Shown here: one piece after another, positions 1-10,821 of the stretch | Position numbering within the stretch: the stretch's first letter is position 1 | Layout of the letters: each line of letters begins with the position of its first letter | Origin: Aurelia coerulea | Lineage: Eukaryota > Cnidaria > Scyphozoa > Semaeostomeae > Ulmaridae | Assembly: GCA_039566865.1 (NCBI GenBank) | Contig: CM076949.1 | Location: forward strand, 10,641,501 to 10,705,500 | Reading direction: 5' to 3' | DNA length: 64,000 nucleotides | Translations under genes and position numbers: made by a program | Notes under the pieces: generated by a model | Databases searched by the model: none | What the model was told of the DNA's origin: nothing | What the model saw: the letters and a program-made list of their open reading frames with translations, nothing else

Positions 1-935
1 TTTAGAAAATTTGATCAACGTTTTTTGATTGCTTTCAGTGTTTTCGAAAACGAAAATTTTAAGAAACTCGCTTGTAGCTCTAAAAAGTGAAAACGGAAAA
101 ATTTGTAAAAAATCCTAGAATCCAATTCAGGCTTTCTGCTGTAGATCAAGTCATAAATCTTCAAAATCGGTCCAGTGTACGATTTATTGTGGCCTGCCAA
201 AAATGCATAGTTTATTTTGGCGCACCCGGTATCATTTTTTTGAAACTGTTTTTCAGCTGATTTTATTTCATTCGGTAAACAATTCCAAATTTGAGGTCCC
301 ATTGCTTTAAGGCTCTTAGAACCGAAAGTTACTTGATTTGGAAAGATAGGAAATTCTTCTATTGCAAAGATAGGAACTGAACCATGCCAAAGCTGTACCA
401 CGAATACCATAATGTTCAAGTTTGCCGAGGAGGATTTTATGATTGACTGTATCAAATGCTTTTTGTAAATCAATGAAAATGCCACATCCGTACTTCTTAT
501 TATCTAAGGTATTCTTAATTGATTCAGTTAAACTGATCAAAGCATGATCTATTGAGTGAGAAGCACGAAAACCAAACTGGAGATTATACAAGACTTCATG
601 TAGCTCTAAGAAATCATATAAGCGCTTATACATCAATTTCTCTATGATTTTACTGAAAACAGACAAAAGAGATATAGGCCTATAATTTGAAGAAGTCAAA
701 GAACAACCCTTTTTGAACAAGGGTATAACTTTGGCTTGCTTCATTTTGGTAGGAAAGACACCAGTCAGAAAAGACTCATTAATGATTAGAGATAAGGGAG
801 AAGATACATAAGGAGACAGAATTTTAAACAACTTCATAGGGATACTGTTAGGACCTATTGATTTACCAGTTTTAAACTGATCAATTATATCTGATATTTC
901 ATAAAGGACTGAGGGAGATATGAAAGAAAGAATGC
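1..935 (-). pseudogene. LINE family B reverse transcriptase, internally deleted
   Basis: Read on the minus strand, the frame is open from about 930 and gives the RT start of a CR1/L2-type LINE: a TGKSIGPNSIP motif, then NYRPISLLSVFSKIIEKLMY, QFGFRASHSIDHAL and the first catalytic aspartate in FIDLQKAFDTVNH (about 450-900). After GTALAWFSSYL (about 375) the frame jumps straight to the element's C-terminal block (PNQVTFGSKSLKAMGPQIW, 15-345), so the part with the YADD catalytic box and thumb is deleted. The same C-terminal block occurs at 47636-48160 and 61207-61800. At 213-231 the reading is broken by a mariner-like terminal sequence. The copy cannot make active RT. The family match is secure; the exact clade is inferred. 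Confidence 0.85.
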
Positions 936-3356
936 AGGAAACATTCTAATACGCGACACTAGCCCAAGCCCTAGTCACAAGACGGAATTATAAAAGCGTG
1001 AAGCCTGAGAACTGGTTTGAAACAAGAGCAAATAATACAGTGTCCAAAATACAGATTTTTCCAGGTACAATGCTAGAAATCCAACCGGGCGTGGCTTCTT
1101 GAAAAGCGCCCAAGCGGTTTTTTTTAACCGTGAAAATGACTGGAAAGTCGAGAAAGTCACGATTCAACAAATAACATAAAGCAATACTAGCTCCTGCAAG
1201 AATACGGCGAACAGTGTATAAGATTATCTCAAGTGACCAATTAGAACAGGAGACCGAGTTCGAATTGGGCGAGGCGAGCACAAGCAAACACGACATGCAG
1301 CACAAGGTGGGCAAGTAAACAGTGCATGCAACCCTAAAGGAAATGAAATGAAAAGGTCCAAAAGCCCACAAAAGCCCATTTACCTCACTCTGAACCAGCC
1401 TGAAAGCTCTACAGTGTCACCGTGCAAAGCTTCAGCAGCAAAATTTTTAACGCACGATATACTGCATGTCGTGATACCTGCCAGGCCTCAAAACGAGTCG
1501 GTCGTCTGATCTTTGGCCAAATCCCAGACCTTTCCCAACATGATACAATTCAAATTGCTCAAAGAGTCAGCCAAAATATGAACAAACATTTAGTAAAGAA
1601 AATAAATTAATGGTTGGATCTCACCATGAACGACGTAACAACAAACCACGCAACATCTTGAATAGGACACTACCTTCTCAGCAAAAAATAATCTGCGCTC
1701 CTCTGGTGCAAACCAGCGTGCTGCTTTGATTATAGACGACTGATAAACATGCCAGTATTACTTTTTATATTCCTTTGAACAACAGACATTCCACGTGCAG
1801 CCGACATGCACAAACGCAAGAAGTTACTTTCAACGATATTGTCACAAAGATAAAGTTGTAAACATGGTCACAAGGGACACAGCCCTATTGACTAAGAAAC
1901 TAACATCACGTTCCATTAATTGCGATTAAATTTCATTCAATCGCCATTAATAATCATCTTCAGAATTCAAATTTTTGCCAAAAGCACGAGGCTATATTTT
2001 TATGCGTAAAAAGACAAACAACAAACTGAATGTGCGTGATTACACTTCCGACGTGAAAAGTAAATAGAGGGAAAGGCCCGAAGGACAATACCTAAAAGAG
2101 AACTATGGGAATATAGGACTGCTGAGAATTAAGAAAAGGAAGATCACGTAAATATGTAGACTTTCATGAATGAGCAGATCGAAATCATGGTTGGCTATGT
2201 CCAACACTTAGACATCTTCCAACGACGCGGCATGACCTGATTGGTTGATATGGTCCCAGATGGCAGAAGGATTTACTTTAATTTTCTGACCTGCTTTATT
2301 GATTCCCAAATTCTCCCTGCAACATGGAATCAAATTACGAGATATTTTTTACGAAGTACGAGCATTGCAGCCAGGACACTTGAACTTGTAAACAACAGAG
2401 GAGCGTATGAGAGCAGGAAAGCGATCTTTAAATGGAAAAAATGATTGAATGCGTTTTGGAGACAGTTATTTCACGTGTTTAGTTTTAATCTGCAAACTGT
2501 ACCTGCCTAGAAATGGCATGCAAAAAAATAGGGCCGTTTTGGCTTCTTGAAGGACCGGGGAATGAGGTGCATCTCTCATCCAGAAAGGATTTAATGATAC
2601 GATTTGTCAGCGCCCTAGGAAACAGTTTTTGGGTAAGATCTCCTTTATTCGGACAATTTCGTCGTGAAAGGTTTGATACCATGAGCAAAATATGAAATGT
2701 GCAATAGACTAAACACTAGTCAAGTTAGTCTTGTAGTTATCACCTTTGTTGTTTGTCTCTTTGTGCATATAAATATAGCCTCGTACTCTTGCAAAAAAAT
2801 TGTATTCTGAAGATGAAACACAATGCTGCTTTGAAACGTGAAACAAAAACATGGCTTAGTCTTGACTAAATAATAATTTGTTTATCACTGGATTTGTCAC
2901 TAACTACTGGATTTGTCAACTGCTACTATTTTATGGATATGTCGTCAACCTGAATTTGAGTCTCCTTTCTGAAATTTGTCAACCTTGTGATGATTGGGAA
3001 GGATTTAAAATGAAATTTAAAATGATAATCGTCGCAATCTTGGTACTTCGGTTTTTGGTGCAACTACGGTTCCTTGCCAAAACTTCTGTTTCTACAGTGT
3101 ACTGATTGGTTAAATTCTACCTAAAGTCTGTCTCACCTTAGATGTCGCGCAAATCTCACCTGGAATCTAATGTGAGACAGACTTCAGATGAATTCAGACT
3201 ACAGTTAAATTCTCCCAAGATGACATGCCCCGTTATTGTACGAGCGTGCTAGAACTAAGATTCTACGATTACTTGAATGATTCTTTTACTGCAAGACTGC
3301 CTATCATTTTTTATAATGATGATCATAGCAAGCACCGGCATTCCGTACAACTATTG
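936..3356. other. Intergenic stretch without recognisable gene
   Basis: Only short, unrelated open frames are present here and none carries a motif I recognise. The base composition is AT-rich and similar to the flanks. A heptad-like stretch near 2806-2845 resembles Penelope tail sequence but is too weak to call. I see no tRNA, no LTR pair and no inverted repeat. Confidence 0.4.
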
Positions 3357-3363
3357 AGTGTTT

Positions 3364-3530
3364 CTAATCTCCGAGCCTTCGAGCCTCGAGCCCTCGAGCC
3401 TCGAGCCTTCGAGCCTTGTATTTCGAGCTTCGAGCCTTCGAGCCTCGAGCCTTCGAGCCTCGAGCCTCGAGCCTCGAGCCTTGTATTTCGAGCCTCGAGC
3501 CTTCGAGCCTTGCATTTCGAGCCTCGAAAT
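3364..3530 (+). repeat. TCGAGCC minisatellite, left arm
   Basis: A tandem array of CGAGCCT/TCGAGCC units of 7-8 bp, broken at intervals by TTGTATT or TTGCATT, giving a higher-order pattern. Its translated frames are meaningless repeats (SSLEPRA). Confidence 0.9.
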
Positions 3531-3789
3531 CATTATCTTTTTGAAAATTTAGGATTCAAGTGAAGGTAATAGCTAGAATTCTTGCGAAATTTGTAATTTG
3601 TATATTTGTAAAAATGTGCCAGAACACACATTTTTCTCAAGGACTGAAAAGGCCCAATTTCAAAGAGTTTTCGTCACAGAAAGTAAGACCATCCTACCGC
3701 TCAATCTTCGGCCGTTGTTTTAGCACAGGAACGAGAGAACGACTTGTTTAATGGTTTTTTTGAATTTCAATTTTGCCCTAATTTGACTC

Positions 3790-4294
3790 ACACGTTTTTT
3801 TTTATAAGAAACTTGGATCAGCACTTAGTACTAAAAGTTTCTTAATTTCGCATGAAAATTTCGGTGTTTTAGTAGTAAAAGTTTCTTAATTTAGTTTCTT
3901 AATTTGTGGGGTCTAAAATTACGTTATGGTTCAAAGATGAGACTTCTTATCGACAAAAGGATTTCACTTTGCATTGATATTGTCACCAGGAATAAGCCAT
4001 GCACATTAAGGCAAAAAGTTACCCATTTTTGCATTCAAAACTTGATATTTACAAATGCAATGCCACGCGAACCGAGGGGCCTTTCACTCCCAAAAAATCT
4101 CGTACACCTTTGGGAAACATTCTTTTGTTTTCAAGAAAACTCCAATAAGTGAAGTGCCCCTCGACACGAATCGTAATCTACCGACTGTAATTCCAGACAT
4201 AACATTTGAGAGTTTCTTAATTGTTCTTGAACGTAATGCTAGAGTTTCTTAAATTTTTGGTCATCGCAGTACTAGTTTCTTATAAAAAACGTGT
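3790..4294. mobile_element. Non-autonomous inverted-repeat element (505 bp), family 'AGTTTCTTAA'
   Basis: The ends are ACACGTTTTTTTTATAAGAAACT on the left and its complement, with two T fewer, on the right. Both subterminal zones carry several copies of AGTTTCTTAA, four on the left and three on the right. A second member of the family has the same termini and subterminal sequence at 19676-24720. The interior (3908-4200) encodes nothing I recognise. Boundaries come from the shared termini of the two copies; the target duplication is unclear. Confidence 0.75.
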
Positions 4295-4351
4295 AATTGG
4301 GATGCATTCCTATATACCAATTAAAATTTGTTATTATTAGACATTGTTAGG

Positions 4352-4533
4352 CTTGAAATGCTAGGCTCGAAGGCTCGAGACTCGAGGGCTCGAGGCTCGA
4401 AATGCAAGGCTCGAAGGCTCGAGGCTCGAGGCTCGAAATACAAGGCTCGAAGGCTCGAGGCTCGAAGGCTCGAGGCTCGAAATACAAGGCTCGAAGGCTC
4501 GAGGCTCGAAGGCTCGAGGCTCGAAGGCTCGAG
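4352..4533 (-). repeat. TCGAGCC minisatellite, right arm
   Basis: The same array as at 3364-3530 in reverse complement (AGGCTCGA units with AAATACA or AAATGCA spacers). Together the two arms can fold into a long hairpin. Confidence 0.9.
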
Positions 4534-4897
4534 ATATAGAATACTCTTATCTCGTCGTTACACATGGCCTTCTAATCAAACAGTATTTACAAGAATATAA
4601 CTGTTGCATTTTTTATTGTAATTAGCATCTACGAGCCTGAGGTCCGAGCATGCTGGTATGAAATGAATCTAATTTCATGTTGGGCAATTTCTACACACTT
4701 GGCACATACGTTCTGACCTGGATTCTTTCGTAGCTTGGCCTTTATAGATCTATGCTCAATTTCCAGCATAGTGTTTACTTATTGCACTCTCTATAACACT
4801 TTTTGATGAATTTGTAAATTTGGGATGGCCTTCGAGATGCTTGTATATGCTCTCGAAGCCTCTTTTTGTACTCATTCTTAAGAGATCTGGTAACAAA

Positions 4898-5520
4898 CAG
4901 GATTTCTGACGAAGTGAATAAAAATATAGTGGAACAGACTCTAAGTTTCATCCACAAAACAGGTCGGCTTGGATAACTTCAAACAATCGTTTTACGCCAT
5001 ACAACCACTGTGTACACTTTTCCCCGTATATTTTGTCAGTCTGTTTCACATTTGATGTTAGGCACATCAAGGGTGAATGAAAATTCATCCACACAAAATC
5101 GACAGTATTTCGGACCATTGATATTGCGAATCAGAAACCCAGAGCTGACAGCATATGCGCAATGTGTTGAGAGTTGGGGACTCTGGAGGGGGATCAGTAG
5201 CGGTAGCAACTGCTGTCATTGTTGTTCTCTCGTCCGGGGTTCTTATTGCTCAGCACCATACCATGCTGGCCTGACCTCCAATGTGAAACGGATTCTAGTA
5301 TTCATCAGCAATTTATCGTATTTGTAGCTTTTTGTAGTTGTTTATTTAGTTGCTATTTTTTGCATGTCTTTATGTTAATGTCCACGGGGTAGTCATTGTC
5401 TTTTGCTCCATGTGGTCCCGTCCCTGTAGTGTTGTATAGTCTGTAAAGTAAGTAGAAAGTATGGTAGGATGTAGATGTAACATGTATTGTAACATTTTAA
5501 ATGATTATATAAAAAAAAAA
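4898..5520 (+). mobile_element. LINE family C, 5'-truncated 3' end
   Basis: From about 4905 the sequence matches the last codons and 3' untranslated region of the LINE at 54860-56215: the AAATATA...CATCCACAAAACAGGTCG block corresponds to the one near 55700, and the block around CCACGGGGTAGTC (about 5381) corresponds to CCCCGGGGTAGTC (about 56111). It ends in a run of ten A (5511-5520), as expected for target-primed reverse transcription of a polyadenylated RNA. Only the 3' tail is present, so it is a dead-on-arrival copy. Confidence 0.75.
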
Positions 5521-6194
5521 CAGGAGAATTCCTTTCTGTGCGTGATTTTCTAAGTTGTACCACAGTTAACAAGAAGGGTGCCCCTTTATAGGTTTGAAAA
5601 CTTCAAAGCAAAGCTTTTTCGTTGGATTGAAAGTAAGAAGATGTAGAATGGAGATAACATTTTAAGGTTCGTTCGTAGATCGTCACATGTAATGGACGGG
5701 TAGGGCTATTACTCACAGTGAGGAAAGCGGGAATTGTACTGTGTGCACCAAAAATCCACGCACCGTTTGAAAAGCTGTTGTGAAAGAGCTGTATTTTTTT
5801 CACAAGCTTCTTAGTCAACCTACTATAAGCCAGTGACTACAAGTTGGTTCTTTTATGTGTTGTATTTTTATAAAATAGCTGCTTGAAATGTTGTTGAAAT
5901 TCAAGCTCCTGTTTTAATGTGATGCACAGAAGTGATGGCCATTGGTTTTGAAGCAACCTCTAATTTCAACTTTCTTGTATCAGAAGGCTGCAATAATGTG
6001 TCAGATTTACTCAAAGAGGGTATCAAACTCTAAGTTGGAGGCATTCTTATAGCGCAGTATCGACAACTAATCCAAGCCCCATCGCGGTAGCAAGAAGACA
6101 TTTTTGGGACTCTATGCTTTTAGGCGGTACATATTAGAATCAGGTTCCTACCAGCATAGAAATCATATGTCGTCTTAGGCCGTATGCCCGTGGC
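5521..6194. other. No recognisable feature
   Basis: Short frames only. The minus-strand frame at 5603-5818 has no motif and no relative in the window. Confidence 0.4.
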
Positions 6195-6430
6195 CCATGG
6201 CCGATACCTCCAAAGCCTCATTTTCACGGACCAATCAGACGGCGAATAAGCCAAGAAAACAAAAGAAACCCATGAAAATTTTTCTGAATTTTACCTACCT
6301 TCATAAAATGCAACCAGGACGAAAAACTGCTTGAAATTTTTCCAAGTTTTTTTTTTGGATAAATCTACTCTCCAGATGTTTGGGTATACAAGTTTGGATG
6401 CCGGTTAAAATATCTCAAGGTATGGCTGAA
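6195..6430 (+). pseudogene. Degenerate copy of the 14410-14787 reading frame
   Basis: Read on the plus strand, this stretch is homologous to the minus-strand frame at 14410-14787. Shared peptide blocks are SRTNQT, KKP(M/V)KIFLNF, QPG(R/Q)K and IYSPDVWVYKFGCRLKYL. This copy has stops and a poly-T tract (about 6349-6358). Conservation of protein blocks between two diverged DNA copies suggests a former coding sequence. The two copies flank the Gypsy element in inverted orientation. I do not recognise the family. Confidence 0.6.
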
Positions 6431-6470
6431 CTATGGCCTCTCCAATTCATACACAAACCGATAAGGCACT

Positions 6471-6590
6471 TGTAGTGATTTCTGTTTATCGTTATGTTTT
6501 GTAAATACTTCATGTAAGATACTTTTTTGGCGTAGCTTGCTCCGAAGCACACGTCTCCTCTCTCGTCTCGGCCTACCGTAGAAGTCTACA
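6471..6590 (+). repeat. 5' LTR of Gypsy element 1
   Basis: 120 bp, TGTAGTGATTTCTG at the start and AGAAGTCTACA at the end. It matches 13973-14092 almost base for base. It is unusually short for an LTR. The 5-bp duplication GCACT lies just before it. Confidence 0.95.
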
Positions 6591-6608
6591 ATGGCGATGA
6601 ACGGGATT
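6591..6608 (+). promoter_or_regulatory. Candidate primer binding site of Gypsy element 1
   Basis: TGGCGATGAACGGGATT begins one base after the LTR, the usual place and the usual TGG start for a tRNA primer site. I cannot assign the tRNA from memory. Confidence 0.4.
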
Positions 6609-6647
6609 AAAGACGAACGGGATTAAAGAAATAGATAAATAAAGAGA

Positions 6648-7672
6648 ATGGCTACAGCAACTAATGTTTCGCCTATGCCACAATTTCAGCCTAAATCGGA
6701 TCCAACGAACACTGGAGCAAGATGGACGAGTTGGATAGAACGTTTTGAAACATATCTGATTGCCGCAGATATCAAGGAAGATAAACGAAAACGCGCCTTA
6801 CTGTTATATCAGGCAGGACCAGAAGTACACGAAATATTCAAAACATTGCCAGAGAATGGGGAAAGTAAAGATTATAAGAAAGCCAAAGATGCCCTGACAA
6901 AGCATTTCGAGCCAGCAAGAAACTCGATTTACGAAATTTACAATTTTCGTCAAGCCAAACAAAGAGCGGATCTACAATCTACAATCTACAATCTACAATG
7001 TCAATCTCCAAAAAGGCTCAGCCCATGACGGAGATACACAATACTCTCACTACATCACACCTACTTTACGTAACTACATAGAACTACATACGATATGTTA
7101 ACGGATTAGTAGTTTTGGTGCAAGAGCACTTGGTCAATATATTTTACTTTGGCTGCATGGCAATGCATACATGCTACAGTTTGAGTGAGACAATAGATGA
7201 GACAATAGATGAGTTACACAGAAGACTGCGTACTCTTTCAACACATTGTAAATTCCATGATACTGATTTAGAAATTAAAATGCAGATAGTTTGCAATGGC
7301 AAATCAAGCCGACTACGGAGAAAAGCACTCCGCGATCCTGAATATAAGCTTGAAGAGATGTTGATAGACGGACGAAAAACCGAAGTTAGTTCCGCCCAAG
7401 CCTCGGGAATGGAAGAAACTTTCCAAGATTTAAAGATCAAAGAAATACGCACAGAAAAGACATGTTTTAGTTGTGGTTTTTCTTTTCCACATTCTAACCA
7501 GCCATGTCTCGCTAAAAAAGCGAATTGTTCAAGTTGCGGTGTGAAAGGGCATTTCGCAAAAGTGTGTCGAAAACCGAAAGACACAAACCCAAGGAAACTT
7601 CAACCAAGAAAGCCCGCACAAGGTCGAAATTATTATAAGCCAGCCAAAAATCAAAGGTCAAAAAGGGGATAG
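6648..7672 (+). pseudogene. Gag of Gypsy element 1, disrupted
   Basis: The first part (6648-about 6965) reads as a retrotransposon capsid: WTSWIERFETYLIAADIKED, RALLLYQAGPEV and the conserved NFRQAKQ block. After this comes about 220 bp of unrelated sequence with stops and an ATCTACAATCTACAATC tandem run (6970-7000). The gag frame resumes at about 7185 with ETIDELHRRLRTLSTHC. Near the end lies a cysteine cluster ending in a zinc knuckle C-x2-C-x4-H-x4-C (CSSCGVKGHFAKVC, about 7528-7569) and a basic tail. The duplicated GAGACAATAGAT at the resumption point may mark an insertion event. Capsid would not be made from this copy. Confidence 0.85.
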
Positions 7673-10600
7673 AAAACCACAGCGTGCCAGAGTAGTTTCT
7701 TCTAACCCCACGGAGGAAACAAGTTCTTCAGAAGATGAATACGCCTATGCTGTTGACAACACAAGAAATTCAAAGCACAAAACCTTACTTCGTTTGAATG
7801 AATCACAGCAGATCAAATTTCTAATCGATACGGGGACAACTGTAAATGTGGTCGACAACCAAACTTATGAAAAGATTATGGACAAAATAACACTGGAGCC
7901 AACAAAGACAAAAATATTCGCCTATGGTTCTTCAACCCCTTTGAAATTGAAAGGACGTTTCCAATCATCAATAGAGTCAAAGTCACGCTACACAATTTCA
8001 ACATTCTATGTAGTGGAAGGAACCGGGGGTAACCTACTTAGTGCAAAGACGGCACAAGAGCTTGCGCTAATCCAATTGATAAATAAAGTCAAAGGAATGC
8101 CTGCACAAAAGGAAGCAAATCCAGACAAGAAACAGGACACTTCGAAAGAAAATTGCCCTGAAAAGAAGTCGGAAATACCGCAGAGTAACGATGAAAAGAT
8201 TCAAAAGCTGTTGAATAAATACGAAAATGTTTTCATTGGAGAAGGAAAACTAAAGGGACAACAAGTGAAATTGCATATACGGGATGACGTAACCCCAGTA
8301 TTACAACCGCAGAGACGGATACCTTATCAAATGCGAAAAGCCGTTTCAAAGGAACTGGGAAAGCTAATAGCTCGGCTAATAGAGCAAGGAATCATTGAAA
8401 AAGTGGTAGACCAGCCCACTCCCTGGGTCTCACCCATTGTATGCGTTCCAAAGAAGGATGGAGGGACACGAATTTGCGTAGATATGAGGGAAGCTAATAA
8501 AGCGATCATCAGAGAAAGACATATTATGCCAACTTTAGACGATTTCAAAGCAGAAGTGAACGGATCGAAATATTTTTCGAAAATAGACTTGAAACAAGCA
8601 TAACATCAAGTGCAGTTAGAACAAGAGAGCCGTTTTATTACAACATTTTCAACGCACGAAGGTCTTTTTCAATACACAAGACTTTCTTATGACACATCTA
8701 AAAGTGCTGAATTATTTCAGAACATTCTGCAACGTAATCTAGGTGACATTAGAGGCGTGAAAAATATTGCCGATCACATAATCATATTTGGAAAGGATCG
8801 TAAAGAAGATGACAAAGCCCTTGAGAATTGTTTGAAGAGATTATCTGATTTGAATATCAAAGCAAAAGGACAAAAATACCATTTTCTACAACCAGAAATA
8901 AAATTCTATGGCCTAATCTTCACTGAAAAAGGAACAAGGCCTGACCCAGACAGAGTGTCAAAGCTTCAAAATGCTGCGCCTCCGCAGAACGTTTCAGAAG
9001 TACGTAGCTTTCTAGGAATGGCAAATACATGCAGTAACTACATTCCTAACTATGCAACAATAACATTACCATTACGAGAGTTAACAAAGAAGAATGTCAA
9101 GTCCAAGTGGACAGTTGTTGAACAAAGAGCTTTTAGTCAATTGAAACAAAAGTTGACCCAAGCACCTGTAATAGCTTACTTCGACACTAAAAAGAGAAGT
9201 CTTCTAATAGTGGATGGTTCACCGAAAGGTATCAGTGGTATTCTTGCACAGAGAGAAAATGATAGCGGAAGTTACAGGATTATTTCATACGCCAGTAGAG
9301 CCCTTAGCCCAGTAGAAAGTCGTTATTCACAGACAGACATTGAAGGACTAGCACTAGTTTGGGGTGTAGAGCATTTCAGATTGTTCTTATTGGGTACAGA
9401 ATTTGATATTTTCACAGATCACAAGGCACTAGAGGCTTTATTTAATAATCCAAGATCAAAGCCTCCAGCACGAATAGAAAGATGGATCATGAGACTACAG
9501 CCTTATAACTTTCGAGTTATTTACAAGAGTGGACAAACGAATGAAGCTGGTTATATTAGCCGACATCCAATTGATATCATTATGAAAGAAAGTTCAGAGG
9601 AACGTATTGCTGAAGAATATGTTAATTATGTCATTGAGCACACAGTACCAAAGTCAATGACACTGGAAGAGATCAAACAGGAAACAAAGAAAGACCGAGT
9701 CTTACAAAAAGTTCAGCGAGCTTTAGACACAGGACAATGGAATACACAAGACAAAGAGATTCAACCATATAAGAGATGTTCAGAAGAGATCACAGTCAAC
9801 AAAACAAAAGATATCCTAATGAAAGGCACCAGAATCATCATTCCAGAAGTCTTACAAGATAGAGCAACAAGATTAGCACATATAGGCCATCAAGGCATCG
9901 AGAAAACAAAGAGCTTACTAAGGGAAAAAATTTGATGTCCAAATATGAGCCAAAGAGTCAAAGAATTAATCGAAAAATGCAGCTCTTGTCAAGCAGTTGG
10001 TGCAAGTAAACCAGTCGAGCCAATGCAGATAACACCTACTGAGGACATACCTTGGTATGAGGTAGCTATTGACTTTCTTGGACCAATACCGAATTCTCAA
10101 CAGTATTTATTAGTAAAAATTGATAAATACACAAAGTTTCCAGAAGTAGAGATCGTACACTCTACAGCAGCGCCTGCAGTGATTCCAAAATTGGACAGAA
10201 TTTTCGCCACTCATGGCATACCAGTCAAGCTTTCAAGTGATAATGGACCACCGTTTAATGGGACAGAGTTTGAGAGATACGTCAAAGCACTTAATATTGA
10301 CTGGAATCCAAGTACTCCTCTTTGGCCACAGGGAAATGCTAATGTTGAGAACTTCAATAAGCCACTGGAAAAATTATTACAAACCGCACAGCTCGAGGGG
10401 AGAAACTGGAGACAGGAACTCCAACGATTTTTACTTTCGTATAGAACGACTCCTAATGCAACAACAAAGATAGCACCATGTGAACTGTTGTATAATCGAA
10501 AGATCAGAGGATATTTACCTGAACTGCCAACCAAGAAAACCGTAAACAAGCACAAAGAGGCGAAAGAGAACATAGAGAAAAGTAAGGAAAGAAACAAAGA

Positions 10601-10821
10601 GTATTACGACAAAAGGCACAATGCAAAAGAATCAGACATCAAGGAAGGAGACATCGTAATCTGTCTACAAAAGAAAAGAAATAAATTGACCTCTAAGTTT
10701 AGTCCAGAAAGATTCACTGTTACAAGTCGCAAAGGCACCAGAGTTGTAGCAAAGAACAAAAGACATATCATAACACGAAATATATCACATTTCAAGAAAG
10801 TACCACGTTATGAGACCGTGA
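7640..10821 (+). pseudogene. Pol of Gypsy element 1 (protease, RT, RNase H, integrase), inactivated
   Basis: One frame, shifted against gag, holds the domains in order. The protease has LIDTGTTVNVVD (about 7820). The RT has PWVSPIVCVPKKDGGTRICV and KIDLKQA. RNase H has the IVDGSPKGISG, DIEGLALVW and IFTDHKALEAL boxes. Integrase follows, with its zinc region, WYEVAIDFLGPIP, SSDNGPPF and GNANVENF carrying the D, D and E. Damage visible: TAA at 8601-8603, TGA at 9933-9935 (where a tryptophan is usual), the RT box reads NIADH in place of two adjacent aspartates, and the RNase H/tether box reads NEAGYISRHP with G where D is usual. The frame runs into a DNA element at 10822; its original C-terminus lies at 13713-13916. 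Confidence 0.95.

Larger units (their letters stand above)
3357..4545. mobile_element. Foldback-like element with inverted minisatellite arms
   Basis: Two arrays of the same short repeat (TCGAGCC / CGAGCCT with spacers such as TTGTATT) face each other: 3364-3530 on the plus strand and its reverse complement at 4352-4533. The similarity continues a few bases outside the arrays (TGAGTGTTTCTAATCTC on the left against the complement of the right edge near 4534-4550). The structure is therefore a large inverted repeat of about 180 bp per arm around an 820-bp loop, as in Foldback elements whose termini are made of tandem short repeats. A second inverted-repeat element lies inside the loop. No transposase is encoded. 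No target duplication could be fixed with confidence. Confidence 0.6.

Noticed and set aside
2806..2845. A third hammerhead-like motif (GATGAAACAC...GAAACGTGAAAC)
   Set aside because: The core order is wrong and no helices can be drawn.
3225..3563. Repetitive Ser/Leu/Glu/Pro/Arg open frame and its partner at 4328-4600
   Set aside because: These are translations of the TCGAGCC minisatellite arms, open in several frames because the repeat lacks stops.
10211..10597. Minus-strand open frame inside Gypsy 1 integrase
   Set aside because: Shadow frame of the integrase coding strand, with no motif of its own.
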